The translations under genes and the position numbers were made by a program. Positions 52,387 through 62,846 of a stretch of DNA of 64,000 nt are shown here, piece after piece. The notes under the pieces are model-generated. The model had not been told where the DNA came from, did no database searches, and was given only the letters and a program-made list of their open reading frames with translations. Position 1 is the stretch's first letter, and each line of letters starts with the position of its first letter. The stretch covers positions 1 to 64,000 of the forward strand of contig JAURLI010000011.1 in NCBI GenBank assembly GCA_030831315.1, in the 5' to 3' direction. This stretch comes from Alphaproteobacteria bacterium (GTDB lineage Bacteria > Pseudomonadota > Alphaproteobacteria > SMXQ01).

Positions 52387-54537
52387 TCAGTGTGTCGCGA
52401 TGCGCCTGCGCCCGCGGTCGGTGCGAATGTTCCAGGCCACGATCAGCACGATGACGGCGGCACCGATGCTGTCGACGATGACGTTGTTCGGCCAGATCAC
52501 GGCGACGCCGGCAGCGGCGGAGGCGATGCGCAGCGGCCAGTTGAGCGGCGCTTCCATGTGGCCTTCAAGCGCGGCGCCGAGCGCATAGACCGCCAGTACC
52601 GCGACGACGAAGATCATCAGCATTTCGCCAACCGAGCCGTACAGAAACGCCGTATAGGCGAACAGGATCGGCATCAGGTAGAGCCCCTTGGCCAGCCGCC
52701 AGGCGGTGAAGCCGCACGCCATGTGGGGCGCGCGCGCGATGGCGGCCGCGGCGAAGGCGGCGAGGCAGACGGGCGGGGTGACGTTCGAATCCTGGCTCAG
52801 CCAGAAGATGATCATGTGCGCCGACAGAAGCGCCGCAGTGACGACGGTGGGGTCGAGCGCCGACGGATACACCAGACGCAGGATTTCAGGCGACGTCGCG
52901 CCGAGCAGCGCTTCGGCCGCCTCGCGGCTCATCGGCTGGGCAAGCTTGGTGAGCGCCATCGGATCGGCCAGCAAGAAGGGGGCGCGCGCCGCCTCCGGCA
53001 GGGTGCCCGCCACCAGCGCGTCGATCAGGAAGGCATTCTGGATCAGCGCCTGCAGGGCGGGTGCGGAAAGGGTAGCGAGCACGATATAGGCGGCCGTTAC
53101 CGGCAGGCCCATGCCGAGCACCAGCGAGGCAAGCGCGATCAGCACCAGGGCGATGAACAGGCTGTGGCCCGACCACTGCGCGATCATCAGCGAAAACGTG
53201 TTGCCGATACCCGTCATGGCGATGACGTTGACCATCAGCCCTACCGTCACCAGCAGAACCGCGGTCATCGTCATGTTGCGCGCACCCAGGATCAGCGCTT
53301 CGATGATGGCGCGTGGCCCCATGCGGTTGGGCGTCGTCCAGCTCGCCACGATCACCGCGACGATGGCACAGCCGGCCGCATAGACGGGTGTGAAACCCAC
53401 AACCAGCAGGACGATCAGTGTCGTCAGCGGCACGATGAAGGCGATGCCGCCGTGACGCAGAAGCTGGCCCACGTTTTCGCCCTCGATGCTGTCCACTGCC
53501 TGCAGGTTGCGTTTCTTCGCCTCGATGCGCACGAAGAATGCCACCGACAGGAAATAGACCAGTGCCGGCAGTACGCTGACCGCGACGATGTCGAGATAAG
53601 GAATCTGGGTATTCGACGCCATGATGAAGGCGCCCGCGCCCATGATCGGCGGCATCAGCTGGCCGCCCGTGGATGCTGCCGATTCGACGCCGGCAGCAAA
53701 GCGCGCCGGGAAACCCGAACGCTTCATCAGCGGAATGGTGATGACGCCGGTGGTCACCGTATTGGCGACAGCGGATCCTGAAATCGTGCCGGTCAGGCCG
53801 GATGCCAGCACGGCAACGAAGCCGGGCCCGCCCTGAAAGCGCCCCGCGGCAAGGCGCGCAAGGCCGATGATGAATTCACCGGCGCCCGATCGCACCAGAA
53901 ACGCGCCGAACAGGATGAACATCGCGACATAGGTTGCACTGATGCGCCCGATGGTGCCGAACATGCCTTCGTCGGCGAAGATGGAGCGGAACACGATCGT
54001 CTCTACCGACAGCCCGGCGAATTTGAGAACGCCCGGAACCATGGCGCCGAGCGGCGAAGCATAGGCAAGGGAGATCAGGATGATGACCGGTATCAGCCAT
54101 CCTGCCGTGCGGCGCGTCAGCTCGATGCCGCCACCGATGGCGATCGCCGCGGCGATCCAGTGTTCGGGGGAAAGACGCACGCCCTGATCGTAGATCGTGT
54201 CTTCGGATGCGATGATGAATGCGGTTGCGGCGGCGACAATGATGCCGAGGCAGGTATCGAAAACAGGCAAGGTGCTGGTTGTGCCCCCGCCTTTGCGCGT
54301 CGCCGGATAGCGCAGTGCGCACAAAAGCGCGAAGCCGGCGAAATGCAGCGCGACCATCCAGTTGTCGGCGCCGATGCCGATGATGTTGGCGTAGATGTGA
54401 TAAAGCGAAACGATGACCGCCAGCGCCGCGAACACGGCGCCGCCCGGCCCGGTCAACTCGCGGGTCGCGGCCTCATGGGCGCCCTCGCCCGGATCTTCCG
54501 TCCCGGCGGTGTCGTCGCTGGTCGCCTTATCCGTCAT
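52387..54537 (-). CDS. TRAP transporter fused permease (4TM + 12TM), TAXI type
   Basis: 716 residues with some 17-19 hydrophobic helices. The N-terminal quarter corresponds to the small DctQ-like subunit, and the rest to the large DctM-like subunit with MKRSGFPARFAAGVESAASTGG and ASTGGQLMPPIMGAGAFIMA, the TRAP signature region. Fused permeases of this kind pair with TAXI substrate-binding proteins, and one is encoded 48 bases upstream. Uptake is driven by an ion gradient. The substrate is not identifiable; glutamate-like dicarboxylates have been shown for a few. Confidence 0.94.
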   Translation of the reverse strand: MTDKATSDDTAGTEDPGEGAHEAATRELTGPGGAVFAALAVIVSLYHIYANIIGIGADNWMVALHFAGFALLCALRYPATRKGGGTTSTLPVFDTCLGIIVAAATAFIIASEDTIYDQGVRLSPEHWIAAAIAIGGGIELTRRTAGWLIPVIILISLAYASPLGAMVPGVLKFAGLSVETIVFRSIFADEGMFGTIGRISATYVAMFILFGAFLVRSGAGEFIIGLARLAAGRFQGGPGFVAVLASGLTGTISGSAVANTVTTGVITIPLMKRSGFPARFAAGVESAASTGGQLMPPIMGAGAFIMASNTQIPYLDIVAVSVLPALVYFLSVAFFVRIEAKKRNLQAVDSIEGENVGQLLRHGGIAFIVPLTTLIVLLVVGFTPVYAAGCAIVAVIVASWTTPNRMGPRAIIEALILGARNMTMTAVLLVTVGLMVNVIAMTGIGNTFSLMIAQWSGHSLFIALVLIALASLVLGMGLPVTAAYIVLATLSAPALQALIQNAFLIDALVAGTLPEAARAPFLLADPMALTKLAQPMSREAAEALLGATSPEILRLVYPSALDPTVVTAALLSAHMIIFWLSQDSNVTPPVCLAAFAAAAIARAPHMACGFTAWRLAKGLYLMPILFAYTAFLYGSVGEMLMIFVVAVLAVYALGAALEGHMEAPLNWPLRIASAAAGVAVIWPNNVIVDSIGAAVIVLIVAWNIRTDRGRRRIATH

Positions 54538-54585
54538 GGCGGATCACCGGGGCCCGCCTAAGGCAGGCCCCGGCAGATAAACCGC

Positions 54586-55620
54586 TCAGCGCTTGAGGCG
54601 CGCGGGAATCTTGACGCCCACTTCCTCGTAGTACTTGACCGCGCCCGGATGCAGCGGCAGCGGCAGGCCCGCGATGGCGGCCTCGATCGACATCGCCTTT
54701 GTCGCGGGGTGGATGCTCTGCAGGAAGGGCAGGTTTTCGTAGACGGTCTTGGTGATCATGTAGATCGTCTGCGACGGAAGATCGTCGCGCACGGCGAGGA
54801 AGTTCGGCTGGGCGATCGTGTTGATGTCCTGCTTCTGTCCCGGATAGGTGCCCGCCTTGATGTTGTAGGGCACCCACAGGTCGTCGAACTTGCCGTTCGC
54901 TTTCTTGACCTGGTCGGCGGTGAAGTCGAGTACCCGCACGCCGTCGCCGCCCATGGTGGCGAAGGCGGTGGTGATGGCTGCGACCGGCGCGCCTGCCGGG
55001 GTCGAGATCAGGTCCGCCTGACCGTTGCGCATGGCATCGACGCTGGGACCGTAGCCCGCGTAGATCAGCTTGAAGTCCTTGTCGATGTCATAGCCGAGGT
55101 TGCCGAGGATCGTCTTGTTCGACCCGAGCGTGCCGGAATTGCGCGCCCCCAGCGATGCCGAGCGGCCCTTCAGCCCGGCGATGTCGCTCATGTTGCCGGA
55201 CTTGACGAAGTCCTTCTTGACCACGAAGTGCTCGACGTTGGCCCACAGCATGGTGACCGAACGCAGTGCCTTCTGCGGACCATCCTTGGCGAGCGGGCCG
55301 GTGCCCGTCGCGGCATAGGCCCCATAGAGGCCCTGCAGGATGGCGAACTGCGCTTCATTGGTGCGCAGCAGCTTGATGTTCTCGCCCGACCCGGCGGAGC
55401 TGATCGCCGACATGTTGATCTTGTGCTTGGGCTGCAGCTTGACCTTGACCAGCGTCGCCAGCGCCACGCCGACGGGGTAGTAGGTGCCGCCGGTGGATGC
55501 CGTCGCGAGGACGAAGTTCTGTGCCCCCTGCGCGCGGGCATCGGCCGCGGGCATGGCGAAGCCCAGCGACACGGCGATTGCCGTTGCGGCAAGGATTCGT
55601 GGTGTGCGGAAATGGTGCAT
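54586..55620 (-). CDS. TAXI family TRAP transporter substrate-binding protein
   Basis: 344 residues with a signal peptide (about 1-30, cleavage near ADARA-QG) and the TAXI opening NFVLATASTGGTYYPVGVALATL. SSAGSGENIKLLRTNEAQFAI, GARNSGTLGSNKTIL and the terminal LHPGAVKYYEEVGVKIP are family features. AGGAGG lies six bases before the ATG, fixing the start against a longer frame. It delivers ligand in the periplasm to the fused permease downstream. The promoter region contains an ATACAAAG/CTTTGTAT inverted repeat. Confidence 0.94.
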   Translation of the reverse strand: MHHFRTPRILAATAIAVSLGFAMPAADARAQGAQNFVLATASTGGTYYPVGVALATLVKVKLQPKHKINMSAISSAGSGENIKLLRTNEAQFAILQGLYGAYAATGTGPLAKDGPQKALRSVTMLWANVEHFVVKKDFVKSGNMSDIAGLKGRSASLGARNSGTLGSNKTILGNLGYDIDKDFKLIYAGYGPSVDAMRNGQADLISTPAGAPVAAITTAFATMGGDGVRVLDFTADQVKKANGKFDDLWVPYNIKAGTYPGQKQDINTIAQPNFLAVRDDLPSQTIYMITKTVYENLPFLQSIHPATKAMSIEAAIAGLPLPLHPGAVKYYEEVGVKIPARLKR

Positions 55621-55684
55621 GGTTGCCTCCTGTTGTGTGTTCCGGTGATGTCGTGATGCGGCGTTGGGGGAAAACACCATCGCC

Positions 55685-55711
55685 ATACAAAGCCCGTGAA
55701 CTTTGTATACA
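55685..55711. promoter_or_regulatory. Inverted repeat upstream of the TRAP-TAXI operon
   Basis: ATACAAAG-N8-CTTTGTAT is a perfect 8+8 repeat (55685-55708) that runs into the 8-base palindrome TGTATACA (55704-55711). It lies about 65 bases before the TAXI start in AT-richer DNA. The form suits a GntR- or LacI-type operator; no regulator gene is adjacent. Confidence 0.45.
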
Positions 55712-55771
55712 TTTTCCAAAACTAGAGAGGCCGCCGCAAGCCCTGTTCCGGTGTTCCGTGCCGGGGGCATG

Positions 55772-55793
55772 AAAAAACCCGCCAGCGGCGGGT
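55772..55793 (-). terminator. Intrinsic terminator after the secreted protein gene at 55819
   Basis: Read on the minus strand, CCCGCC and GGCGGG pair around a three-base loop and are followed by six Ts (the A run at 55772-55777). Confidence 0.85.
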
Positions 55794-55818
55794 CGGGAGC
55801 AGGTGCTTGAGGGAAAGG

Positions 55819-56268
55819 CTACTGGTCGATGAGCATTTCCGCTTCCTCGACGATGCGACCGGCGGTCTGGTCCTCGTCGGTGCGGTTGATCGCTTCGAAC
55901 CGGGCCAGGGCATTGACGCAGAAGTTCCGGTCGCCCATCGAGGCCAGCGAGGCGTCGTTGGCAAGCCCGGTGATGAAGGCATCAAGCCGGCGCGTCGCCG
56001 CGGAGCCATGGTGGCGCTTGAAATAGGCCTTCAATACGCGGGCATTTTCCGACAGCGCCGGGCGGAAACGATGCACGAAGGTGTTGTAGGCATCGCGATG
56101 GCGCATGTCGTTGCACGACAGGGCGGCGACCATCAGTTCCGACTGCAGGCGGCGGAAGGCGAAGGCTTCGCTCTCGGCGGGCGCAAGCCTGCTTGCCTGC
56201 TGGGCCAATGCAGGCCCCGCCAGACAAACGAGCACGCCAAGCGTCGCAATGAAACCCCTGTACGGCAT
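55819..56268 (-). CDS. Secreted protein of unknown function
   Basis: 149 residues from MPYRGFIATL, which begins a clear signal peptide (cleavage near ALA-QQ, about residue 22). The mature part is helical and charged with just two cysteines, Cys52 (SCNDMRHRDAYNTF) and Cys117 (NFCVNALARF), which could form a disulfide. I do not recognise a named family. A start 13 codons upstream would bury the signal peptide and is disfavoured. It sits between the TRAP operon and a CAP-domain gene on the same strand, and has its own terminator. Confidence 0.75.
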   Translation of the reverse strand: MPYRGFIATLGVLVCLAGPALAQQASRLAPAESEAFAFRRLQSELMVAALSCNDMRHRDAYNTFVHRFRPALSENARVLKAYFKRHHGSAATRRLDAFITGLANDASLASMGDRNFCVNALARFEAINRTDEDQTAGRIVEEAEMLIDQ

Positions 56269-56356
56269 AGGTCGGTTTTCCCCATCCCCTGGTGCCTTCT
56301 TCGACACCGGCCCTGCCAGCCTTGCACGCGGACGTTAACGCGTCGTTAGCGCCCTG

Positions 56357-56872
56357 TCACCCCCGATTCCCGGCGCATTTGCCGGAAAATGGCTTGAAAC
56401 CGGCAGTTTTGGCCCTTTCCGCCCCGACCACCAGCACCCACAGGTAGCGTCCGTCAGTGCTGCGCTCGCGGGCGGCTCCGGCGGCCCGGGCGCCCGCCGC
56501 CCGCATGTTGCGGGCGTGTCCCGGGCTCGCCCGCCAGAGGGCCACGACCTCGGCCGCCTCCGCGCCGGCCAGGGCCAGGTTTTCGGCTGCCATCGCATAG
56601 GGGTAGCCGGCCGCGGCAAGGCGTTCCGTAAGGTCGCCGCCGTTGCTGCCGGCGTGGGAAAACCGGCCGCTCGCGGCAAGATCGCGGGCGTGCGCCCGTG
56701 CCGCGCAGGCGAGCCGGGCTTCGGGGACGAGGGTGGCCAGCCCGGCTCCCGCCCGTTCGGCGTTGACGGCGGCGATCAACGCCGCCTCCGGGCCACCCTC
56801 GGCCGCCGCCGGCAGGGCCGATGCCAGCACCAAAAAAGCCGCCAAAATTGCGCCGAAGCGTCCCTTGATCAT
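56357..56872 (-). CDS. CAP (SCP/PR1)-domain secreted protein
   Basis: 171 residues with a signal peptide (about 1-24). One CAP domain follows: [19 protein letters not shown] at the start, the cavity His in [19 protein letters not shown], and the second His in SPGHARNM. Both histidines and the Glu of the family's metal-binding cavity are present. The [11 protein letters not shown] strand closes the domain. Bacterial CAP proteins are extracytoplasmic with mostly unknown roles. It diverges from argG across about 115 bases. Confidence 0.9.
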   Translation of the reverse strand: MIKGRFGAILAAFLVLASALPAAAEGGPEAALIAAVNAERAGAGLATLVPEARLACAARAHARDLAASGRFSHAGSNGGDLTERLAAAGYPYAMAAENLALAGAEAAEVVALWRASPGHARNMRAAGARAAGAARERSTDGRYLWVLVVGAERAKTAGFKPFSGKCAGNRG

Positions 56873-56989
56873 GGTGCAAGCCTATCCTTCGCCACCTGCG
56901 CGCGCCAGCGGCCCGCGGTTGCGGGCGGGCACGGTTGCGACTATTCTCCGCCCGCTTTGAAAACCCCTCAACCAACCCGGGGAACAGCC

Positions 56990-58203
<1,214 letters not shown>

Positions 58204-58207
<4 letters not shown>

Positions 58208-58932
58208 CGGGGGAACAGGCCGGGCAGCAGCGGCACGTCGATGACGATGCGGTGCCCGAACAACAGGACAAAGTAGACGACGACGCCTGCGGCGATCCGG
58301 TTCCATCCGATCTCGCGCAGCGTGACACGCGTCTTTCCCGACACGATTGCCGCCAAGGGCACGACCGAGGATGCCGCAACGAAACGCGCCCAGGCCTCGT
58401 TGCCGCTTGCAGCACGCTTGGCTTCGATATGCCAGATGCCGCCCAGCGTAAGTGCCAGCATGCCGCCGAACAGGATCAGCGATGCCATGTCGCCGTTGGT
58501 CATCAGGTGCAGCGCCGCCCACAGCGCGATGGCGATCATCACCGGGTGGCGCGTCACCTTCTGGATGCCGATGGGTCCGCGACCGTCGACCAGCAAGCGC
58601 CCGAAACCGACGGCGCCCGGGTTTGCCGTCGCCACGCCGCAGGTTGCAAGAATGGAAGCGAAGGGCATGACCGCGACCGTTACCCAGCGTGCCCAGCGGG
58701 GGTCGCCCCACAGGTCGTGAAAGGGCGCGCGCGCATAGGCGATACACATCCAGGCGAAGGTGGCGAAGGCGACCGCCGAATAAAAAATCAGGAAGGCCTG
58801 CTCGCCCATCCTGCCGGCAAGCCGCGAGCGGACCGGTCCGAACGACAGGATGAAATGCGACAGCACAAAGGATGCGGTCGCGGCAAGAAGCGGAGTGAAG
58901 CTGGCGCTGACGCCGGGCAGGGACGGTTCCAT
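58204..58932 (-). CDS. NnrU family membrane protein
   Basis: 242 residues with six to seven hydrophobic helices. Family segments are [19 protein letters not shown] at the start, [13 protein letters not shown], the [18 protein letters not shown] helix with conserved His-Pro, and [11 protein letters not shown]-like [15 protein letters not shown]. NnrU belongs to the methyltransferase-like isoprenylcysteine-type membrane family. It was linked to denitrification in some rhizobia, where its exact role is unclear; no nitrogen-oxide genes are here. It lies 10 bases after the small membrane protein gene. Confidence 0.9.
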
Positions 58933-58942
58933 GCCCGTGAGT

Positions 58943-59149
58943 CTAGTCCTCCCGGCGCGTGCGTGTCACGTGCCACGCGCCGGCGAGAGCCAGAAGGTTG
59001 GCGCCCGCGATTGCGACGCCGGATTTCCAGCCGATGATGATGCCGGCGGCGTCGGTGCGCGGGAAAAGAAGGTCCGACAAGTAAAAGAAATTGACGCCGG
59101 CCAGTCCGATCACGATCAACGCAATGGCAGAAATTCGCCTGTTTTCCAC
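58943..59149 (-). CDS. Small two-helix membrane protein, unknown function
   Basis: 68 residues from a GTG preceded by GGGGGG at about eight bases. Two hydrophobic helices (about 5-26 and 38-57) are separated by a short loop (LLFPRTDAAG), and the end is basic (TRTRRED). I recognise no family. An upstream TTG would add seven residues. It is immediately before nnrU on the same strand, so a functional link with that membrane protein is possible. Confidence 0.65.
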   Translation of the reverse strand: MENRRISAIALIVIGLAGVNFFYLSDLLFPRTDAAGIIIGWKSGVAIAGANLLALAGAWHVTRTRRED

Positions 59150-59250
59150 GACGCAACCCCCCGAGATCAACGTCTTTTACGGCTATCGCTTTAGTATATT
59201 GGCAAAATCGAACCCTTGCGAGTCTGCCGCATCGGCGGCTCGCTTTCGGC

Positions 59251-60138
59251 TCAGACCTCGGGCTGCGGCAGGTTCCTGCTGCGGCAGGCGGCGATCAGCG
59301 TATTGCGCAGGAGACAGGCGATCGTCATCGGGCCGACACCCCCCGGTACCGGGGTGATGTGACCGGCCCGCGCCGCCGCCCCGTCGAAATCGACGTCGCC
59401 GACCAGCCGCGTCTTGCCACCCTCGGCAGGGACGCGGTTGATGCCGACATCGATGACCGCGGCACCCTCTCGAATCCACTCACCCCTGATCATGCGCGCG
59501 CGCCCGACGGCGGCGATGACGATATCGGCGCGCCCGCATTCGCCCGCCAGATCCTGCGTGCGCGAATGGGCGATGGTGACCGTGCAGTTTTCAGCGAGCA
59601 GCAGTGCGGCCATCGGCTTGCCGACGATGTTCGAACGCCCGACCACCAGTGCGCGCTTGCCTGACAGGTCGCCGACCGCGTCGCGCAACAGCAGGATGCA
59701 GCCTTGCGGGGTGCAGGGCACCAGCGCGCTCGCATCGCCTGTCTGCAGCTTGCCGACATTGACCAGGTGAAAGCCGTCGACGTCCTTGGCCGGGTCGATG
59801 GCCTGGGTCACGCGGGCCTCGTCGATATGCGCCGGCAGCGGCAGTTGCACCAGGATGCCGTGAATGGCGGGATCGCGGTTGAGCTTCGCCACCAGGTCGA
59901 GAACCGCCGCTTCGCTTGTGTCTGCGGCAAGGCGATGGGTGACCGACAGCATGCCTGCCGCTTCCGTCGCTGCTCCCTTGTTGCGCACGTAGACCTGGCT
60001 CGCCGGGTCTTCGCCCACCAGCACGACGGCAAGCCCGGGCGTCAGTCCCGCCTCCGACTTGAGCCGCGCGACCTCGGCGCCGATGCGCCCGCGCAGGCCC
60101 TCGGCGAAAGCCTTGCCGTCGATGATGGATGCGCTCAC
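59251..60138 (-). CDS. folD: Bifunctional methylenetetrahydrofolate dehydrogenase / methenyltetrahydrofolate cyclohydrolase
   Basis: Interconverts 5,10-methylene- and 10-formyl-tetrahydrofolate with NADP(H). 295 residues with the catalytic Lys in YVRNKGAA, the [10 protein letters not shown] and DVDGFH segments, dinucleotide loop [13 protein letters not shown], and [16 protein letters not shown] start lies one base after the DUF167 stop, so the two are coupled. Its products feed purine synthesis, including the PurH reaction encoded at the window's other end. Confidence 0.97.
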   Translation of the reverse strand: MSASIIDGKAFAEGLRGRIGAEVARLKSEAGLTPGLAVVLVGEDPASQVYVRNKGAATEAAGMLSVTHRLAADTSEAAVLDLVAKLNRDPAIHGILVQLPLPAHIDEARVTQAIDPAKDVDGFHLVNVGKLQTGDASALVPCTPQGCILLLRDAVGDLSGKRALVVGRSNIVGKPMAALLLAENCTVTIAHSRTQDLAGECGRADIVIAAVGRARMIRGEWIREGAAVIDVGINRVPAEGGKTRLVGDVDFDGAAARAGHITPVPGGVGPMTIACLLRNTLIAACRSRNLPQPEV

Positions 60139-60139
60139 G

Positions 60140-60496
60140 TCATGTCCCCTTTTGCCCGGCGGCTTCGCATTCGGCCGCTATGCGCGCCAGTATAGTCGCG
60201 CCGTCGCCTGCGACCAGTATGGTCTTGCGGCGGTCCTTCTCGCCGGCGGTAATGGTGAAGGCGCTCTTCGGAAATTTCCAGCGCCTTGCCAGCAGGGCGA
60301 TCAGGCGCGCGTTGGCCTTGCCGCCTTCTGCCGCGACCGTCAGTGCGATCTTGAGCCGCACCGTGCCGTCGGCGTCCGTAACGATCCCTTTGATACCCTC
60401 GCGGCGCGCACCGGGTTGCACGCGCAGGCGCAGTATCACGCCGCTGCCGTCCGCGCGCGGCTCGGCGGGCAGGGTGATGCCGGGTATCTCGGACAT
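60140..60496 (-). CDS. DUF167/YggU family protein
   Basis: 118 residues. The pattern [39 protein letters not shown] and the [14 protein letters not shown] end is that of YggU/UPF0235. The function is unknown; the fold has been solved and lacks an evident active site. It sits between a YggT family gene (12 bases upstream) and folD. The YggT-YggU adjacency is widespread in proteobacteria. Confidence 0.93.
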   Translation of the reverse strand: MSEIPGITLPAEPRADGSGVILRLRVQPGARREGIKGIVTDADGTVRLKIALTVAAEGGKANARLIALLARRWKFPKSAFTITAGEKDRRKTILVAGDGATILARIAAECEAAGQKGT

Positions 60497-60508
60497 GAAG
60501 GGACGGGG

Positions 60509-60787
60509 CTACAGGAGGTAGCGGAACATCAGGTCGCGGATCAGCCAGATGGCCAGCAACAGCACCACCGGCGATACGTCGATGCCGCCGATGTTGGGCA
60601 CAAGGCGCCGGATCGGCCGCAGCACGGGCTCGGTGATCCGGTAGAGAAAATCGCTGACCATGTAGACGAACCGGTTGCGCGTGTTGATCACGTCGAAGGC
60701 GACCAGCCAGCTGACGACGACCCAGGCGATCAGCAGCCAGGTGTAGATTTCGAGGATGATATTGACGAGCAGGATCAGTGAAGTCAT
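60509..60787 (-). CDS. YggT family membrane protein
   Basis: 92 residues: two membrane helices (about 3-28 and 65-87) flank the conserved loop with LYRITEPVLRPIRRLVPNIG. Starts at MTSLILLVNI; the longer frame upstream lacks membrane character. YggT proteins are implicated in osmotic or potassium tolerance and cell-shape related processes in various bacteria (Ycf19/CCB3 in plastids), with no clear biochemistry. First gene of YggT-DUF167-folD. Confidence 0.93.
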   Translation of the reverse strand: MTSLILLVNIILEIYTWLLIAWVVVSWLVAFDVINTRNRFVYMVSDFLYRITEPVLRPIRRLVPNIGGIDVSPVVLLLAIWLIRDLMFRYLL

Positions 60788-61000
60788 GGCGCCCGGCGGT
60801 TCCGCAACGGTGGTTGGCGGCCAAACCCTAGCGACGAAAGGCGTTACTGGCAAGGCGCGCGGGTCCCGGGAATGGCTTCGGAGCCCGGAAAAACGGGGAA
60901 TTTTAGCGATCCCGGGCCGACCCCTGCGGGCTTGACAGGAAACGGCCTCCCCCACATTATCCGGCCTTCCCGAAAATCGGGACATTGCCGCGGGGCCCGT

Positions 61001-61076
61001 GGGGCAGTAGCTCAGTTGGGAGAGCGCGACGTTCGCAATGTCGAGGTCAGGGGTTCGATTCCCCTCTGCTCCACCA
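61001..61076 (+). tRNA. tRNA-Ala(CGC)
   Basis: A 76-base cloverleaf with CCA encoded. The acceptor stem pairs GGGGCAG with CTGCTCC, including the G3-U70 wobble that identifies alanine tRNAs. The anticodon loop TTCGCAA reads CGC, and the T stem pairs AGGGG with CCCCT. Confidence 0.96.
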
Positions 61077-61114
61077 CCCGCCCCGCATCATTAGTATCTA
61101 CGTTTGCCACGAGA

Positions 61115-61139
61115 CCCCCGCCCGGGGGCCTTGTTGCTT
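61115..61139 (+). terminator. Possible terminator after tRNA-Ala
   Basis: CCCCC-GCCC-GGGGG forms a short GC stem, followed by CCTTGTTGCTT. The T content is low, so it is only a candidate; it abuts the stop of the convergent flavoprotein gene. Confidence 0.35.
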
Positions 61140-62359
61140 CAGCCGCTTGCGGCAAGCCAGTCGAGGACGCCGCGGCCCGCGGCCGCTCCCGTTGCCATGC
61201 AGCCCTGCAGCAGGTAGCCGCCGGTCGGCGCTTCCCAGTCGAGCATTTCGCCCGCCACAAACACGCCGGGCCTTTTGCGCAGCATCAGGCGCTCGTCCAC
61301 TTCCGCAAGGGCGATGCCGCCCGCCGTCGAAATGGCGCGCGCGATATCGAAGGGTGCCGTCAGCGTCACCGGCAGCGCCTTGATCAGTTGGACGAGCGGC
61401 GCCTCTGCGCCGTCATGCAGCGCCTCCTGCACGAGGCCGATGGCGGCGGGGGAAAGCCCCGCGGCCTTGCGCAGGAAGTTCGAAAGCGTGGCACCTGCGC
61501 GCGGGCGCGACAGTCTTTCCGCAAGAATCTTTTCCGTCAGGTCCGGACGCAGGTCGAGATGAACCGTGGCGCTGCCTTTTGCGGCGATCTCCTCGCGCAG
61601 TGCGGCGGAAATCTGGTAGATGACGCCACCCTCGATACCGTTTGCCGTGATCACCGCCTCGCCGCGCAGCCGGCGATCCAGAAACGCGATGCCGATCCTC
61701 TTGAGCGGCGCACCCGCGTGTCGCTTTCGGAAAACATCCGACCACGCGACGCAAAATCCGCAGTTGGCGGGCCTGAGCGGCGCAGTGGCGATGTCCGACA
61801 GGATGTTCGTCCAGTGCCCGTCGGAACCGAGCCGCGGCCAGGATGCGCCGCCCAGCGCCAGAACGGCCGCATCGGCGGCGAAACTTTCGCCGTTCGCAAA
61901 CGACAGCGCGCCGGCATCGTTCCATCCAGTCCATTCTGCGCGTGTGCGGAAGCTCACGCCGGCATCGTTCAATCGCCGCAGCCATGCGCGCAGCAGCGGG
62001 CTCGCCTTCATCGCTTTGGGAAAGACGCGGCCGCTTGATCCGACGAAGGTCGGCTGGCCCAACCCCTCGCACCAGGCGATCAGCGCATGCGGCGGGAATG
62101 CTTCCAGCAGCGGTGCCATCCACGCCGCCGCGTCGCCGTAGCGCGCGAGAAAGGCATCGAAAGGTTCCGAATGGGTCAGGTTGAGTCCGCCGCGCCCGGC
62201 CATCAGCAGCTTGCGCCCGACGCTCGGCATTCTTTCGAAGACGGTGACGGGCAGGCCCGCGGCCGAAATGATCTCGGCCGCCATCAGACCGGCGGGGCCG
62301 CCGCCGATGACGGCGACGCGCGGGGATTTTTGCGGAAATGCGGGGGCGGTGTCGGTCAC
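61139..62359 (-). CDS. HI0933-like flavoprotein (NAD(P)/FAD-dependent oxidoreductase)
   Basis: 406 residues with the N-terminal FAD loop VAVIGGGPAGLMAAE, GRKLLMAGRGGLNLTHSE (family hallmark), VLALGGASWPRLGSDG, and the C-terminal VAGEMLDWEAPTGGYLLQ FAD segment. It belongs to the TIGR03862 branch of the YhiN/HI0933 group. Members are soluble flavoproteins of unsettled function; older names such as aminoacetone oxidase lack firm support here. Single gene, convergent with tRNA-Ala. Confidence 0.9.
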   Translation of the reverse strand: MTDTAPAFPQKSPRVAVIGGGPAGLMAAEIISAAGLPVTVFERMPSVGRKLLMAGRGGLNLTHSEPFDAFLARYGDAAAWMAPLLEAFPPHALIAWCEGLGQPTFVGSSGRVFPKAMKASPLLRAWLRRLNDAGVSFRTRAEWTGWNDAGALSFANGESFAADAAVLALGGASWPRLGSDGHWTNILSDIATAPLRPANCGFCVAWSDVFRKRHAGAPLKRIGIAFLDRRLRGEAVITANGIEGGVIYQISAALREEIAAKGSATVHLDLRPDLTEKILAERLSRPRAGATLSNFLRKAAGLSPAAIGLVQEALHDGAEAPLVQLIKALPVTLTAPFDIARAISTAGGIALAEVDERLMLRKRPGVFVAGEMLDWEAPTGGYLLQGCMATGAAAGRGVLDWLAASG

Positions 62360-62411
62360 GGCCTGTTATGCACCGCGCGGGCGCACTGATTCCAGCGCTA
62401 AAAAGCGCGGG

Positions 62412-62846
62412 CTACTTCACAAGGGTGACCGGAACCTTCGACTTGGCGAGAACGTCCGTGGTGACCGATCCCAGCAACAGCCCGACCGCGCCGCCGAGAC
62501 CGCGTGTGCCCATGACGATGTCGTCGCAGCCGAGGTCGTCGCAGAACTCGACAATGATATCCGCCGGTTCGCCGACGCCGATGTGCAGCGCGGTCTTGAG
62601 TCCGGCCTGCGCCACGCGGCTTTCCGCGGGCCTCAGCACCTTCATGCCTTCGTCGTGGTGGAAGCCCTGCAGCACACGCTTGCCGACGAAAGCGGAGACA
62701 TCGCCCGACACCGGCCGCTGCACGTTAAGCAAATGCACTTCGCCGACGAGGCCCGACGCCGCGTAGGCGACGACAAGCTCGACCGCGCGGTTGGAATTGT
62801 CCGAGCCATCAACCGGCAGGAGGATCTTTCGCGGCTTCATCGTCAT
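62412..62846 (-). CDS. Universal stress protein (UspA family)
   Basis: 144 residues with the alpha/beta Usp fold: KILLPVDGSDNSNRAVELV at the start and the ATP-binding G-2X-G-9X-G-S motif in GTRGLGGAVGLLLGSV, followed by VPVTLV. It is therefore of the nucleotide-binding kind. Its start overlaps the TerC gene stop (ATGA), tying it to membrane metal or stress handling. Confidence 0.95.
   Translation of the reverse strand: MTMKPRKILLPVDGSDNSNRAVELVVAYAASGLVGEVHLLNVQRPVSGDVSAFVGKRVLQGFHHDEGMKVLRPAESRVAQAGLKTALHIGVGEPADIIVEFCDDLGCDDIVMGTRGLGGAVGLLLGSVTTDVLAKSKVPVTLVK

Noticed and set aside
52105-53781. A 558-codon plus-strand frame running from the OmpA gene into the TRAP permease gene
   Set aside because: It crosses a strong terminator and is antisense to the permease; its composition is that of a shadow frame.
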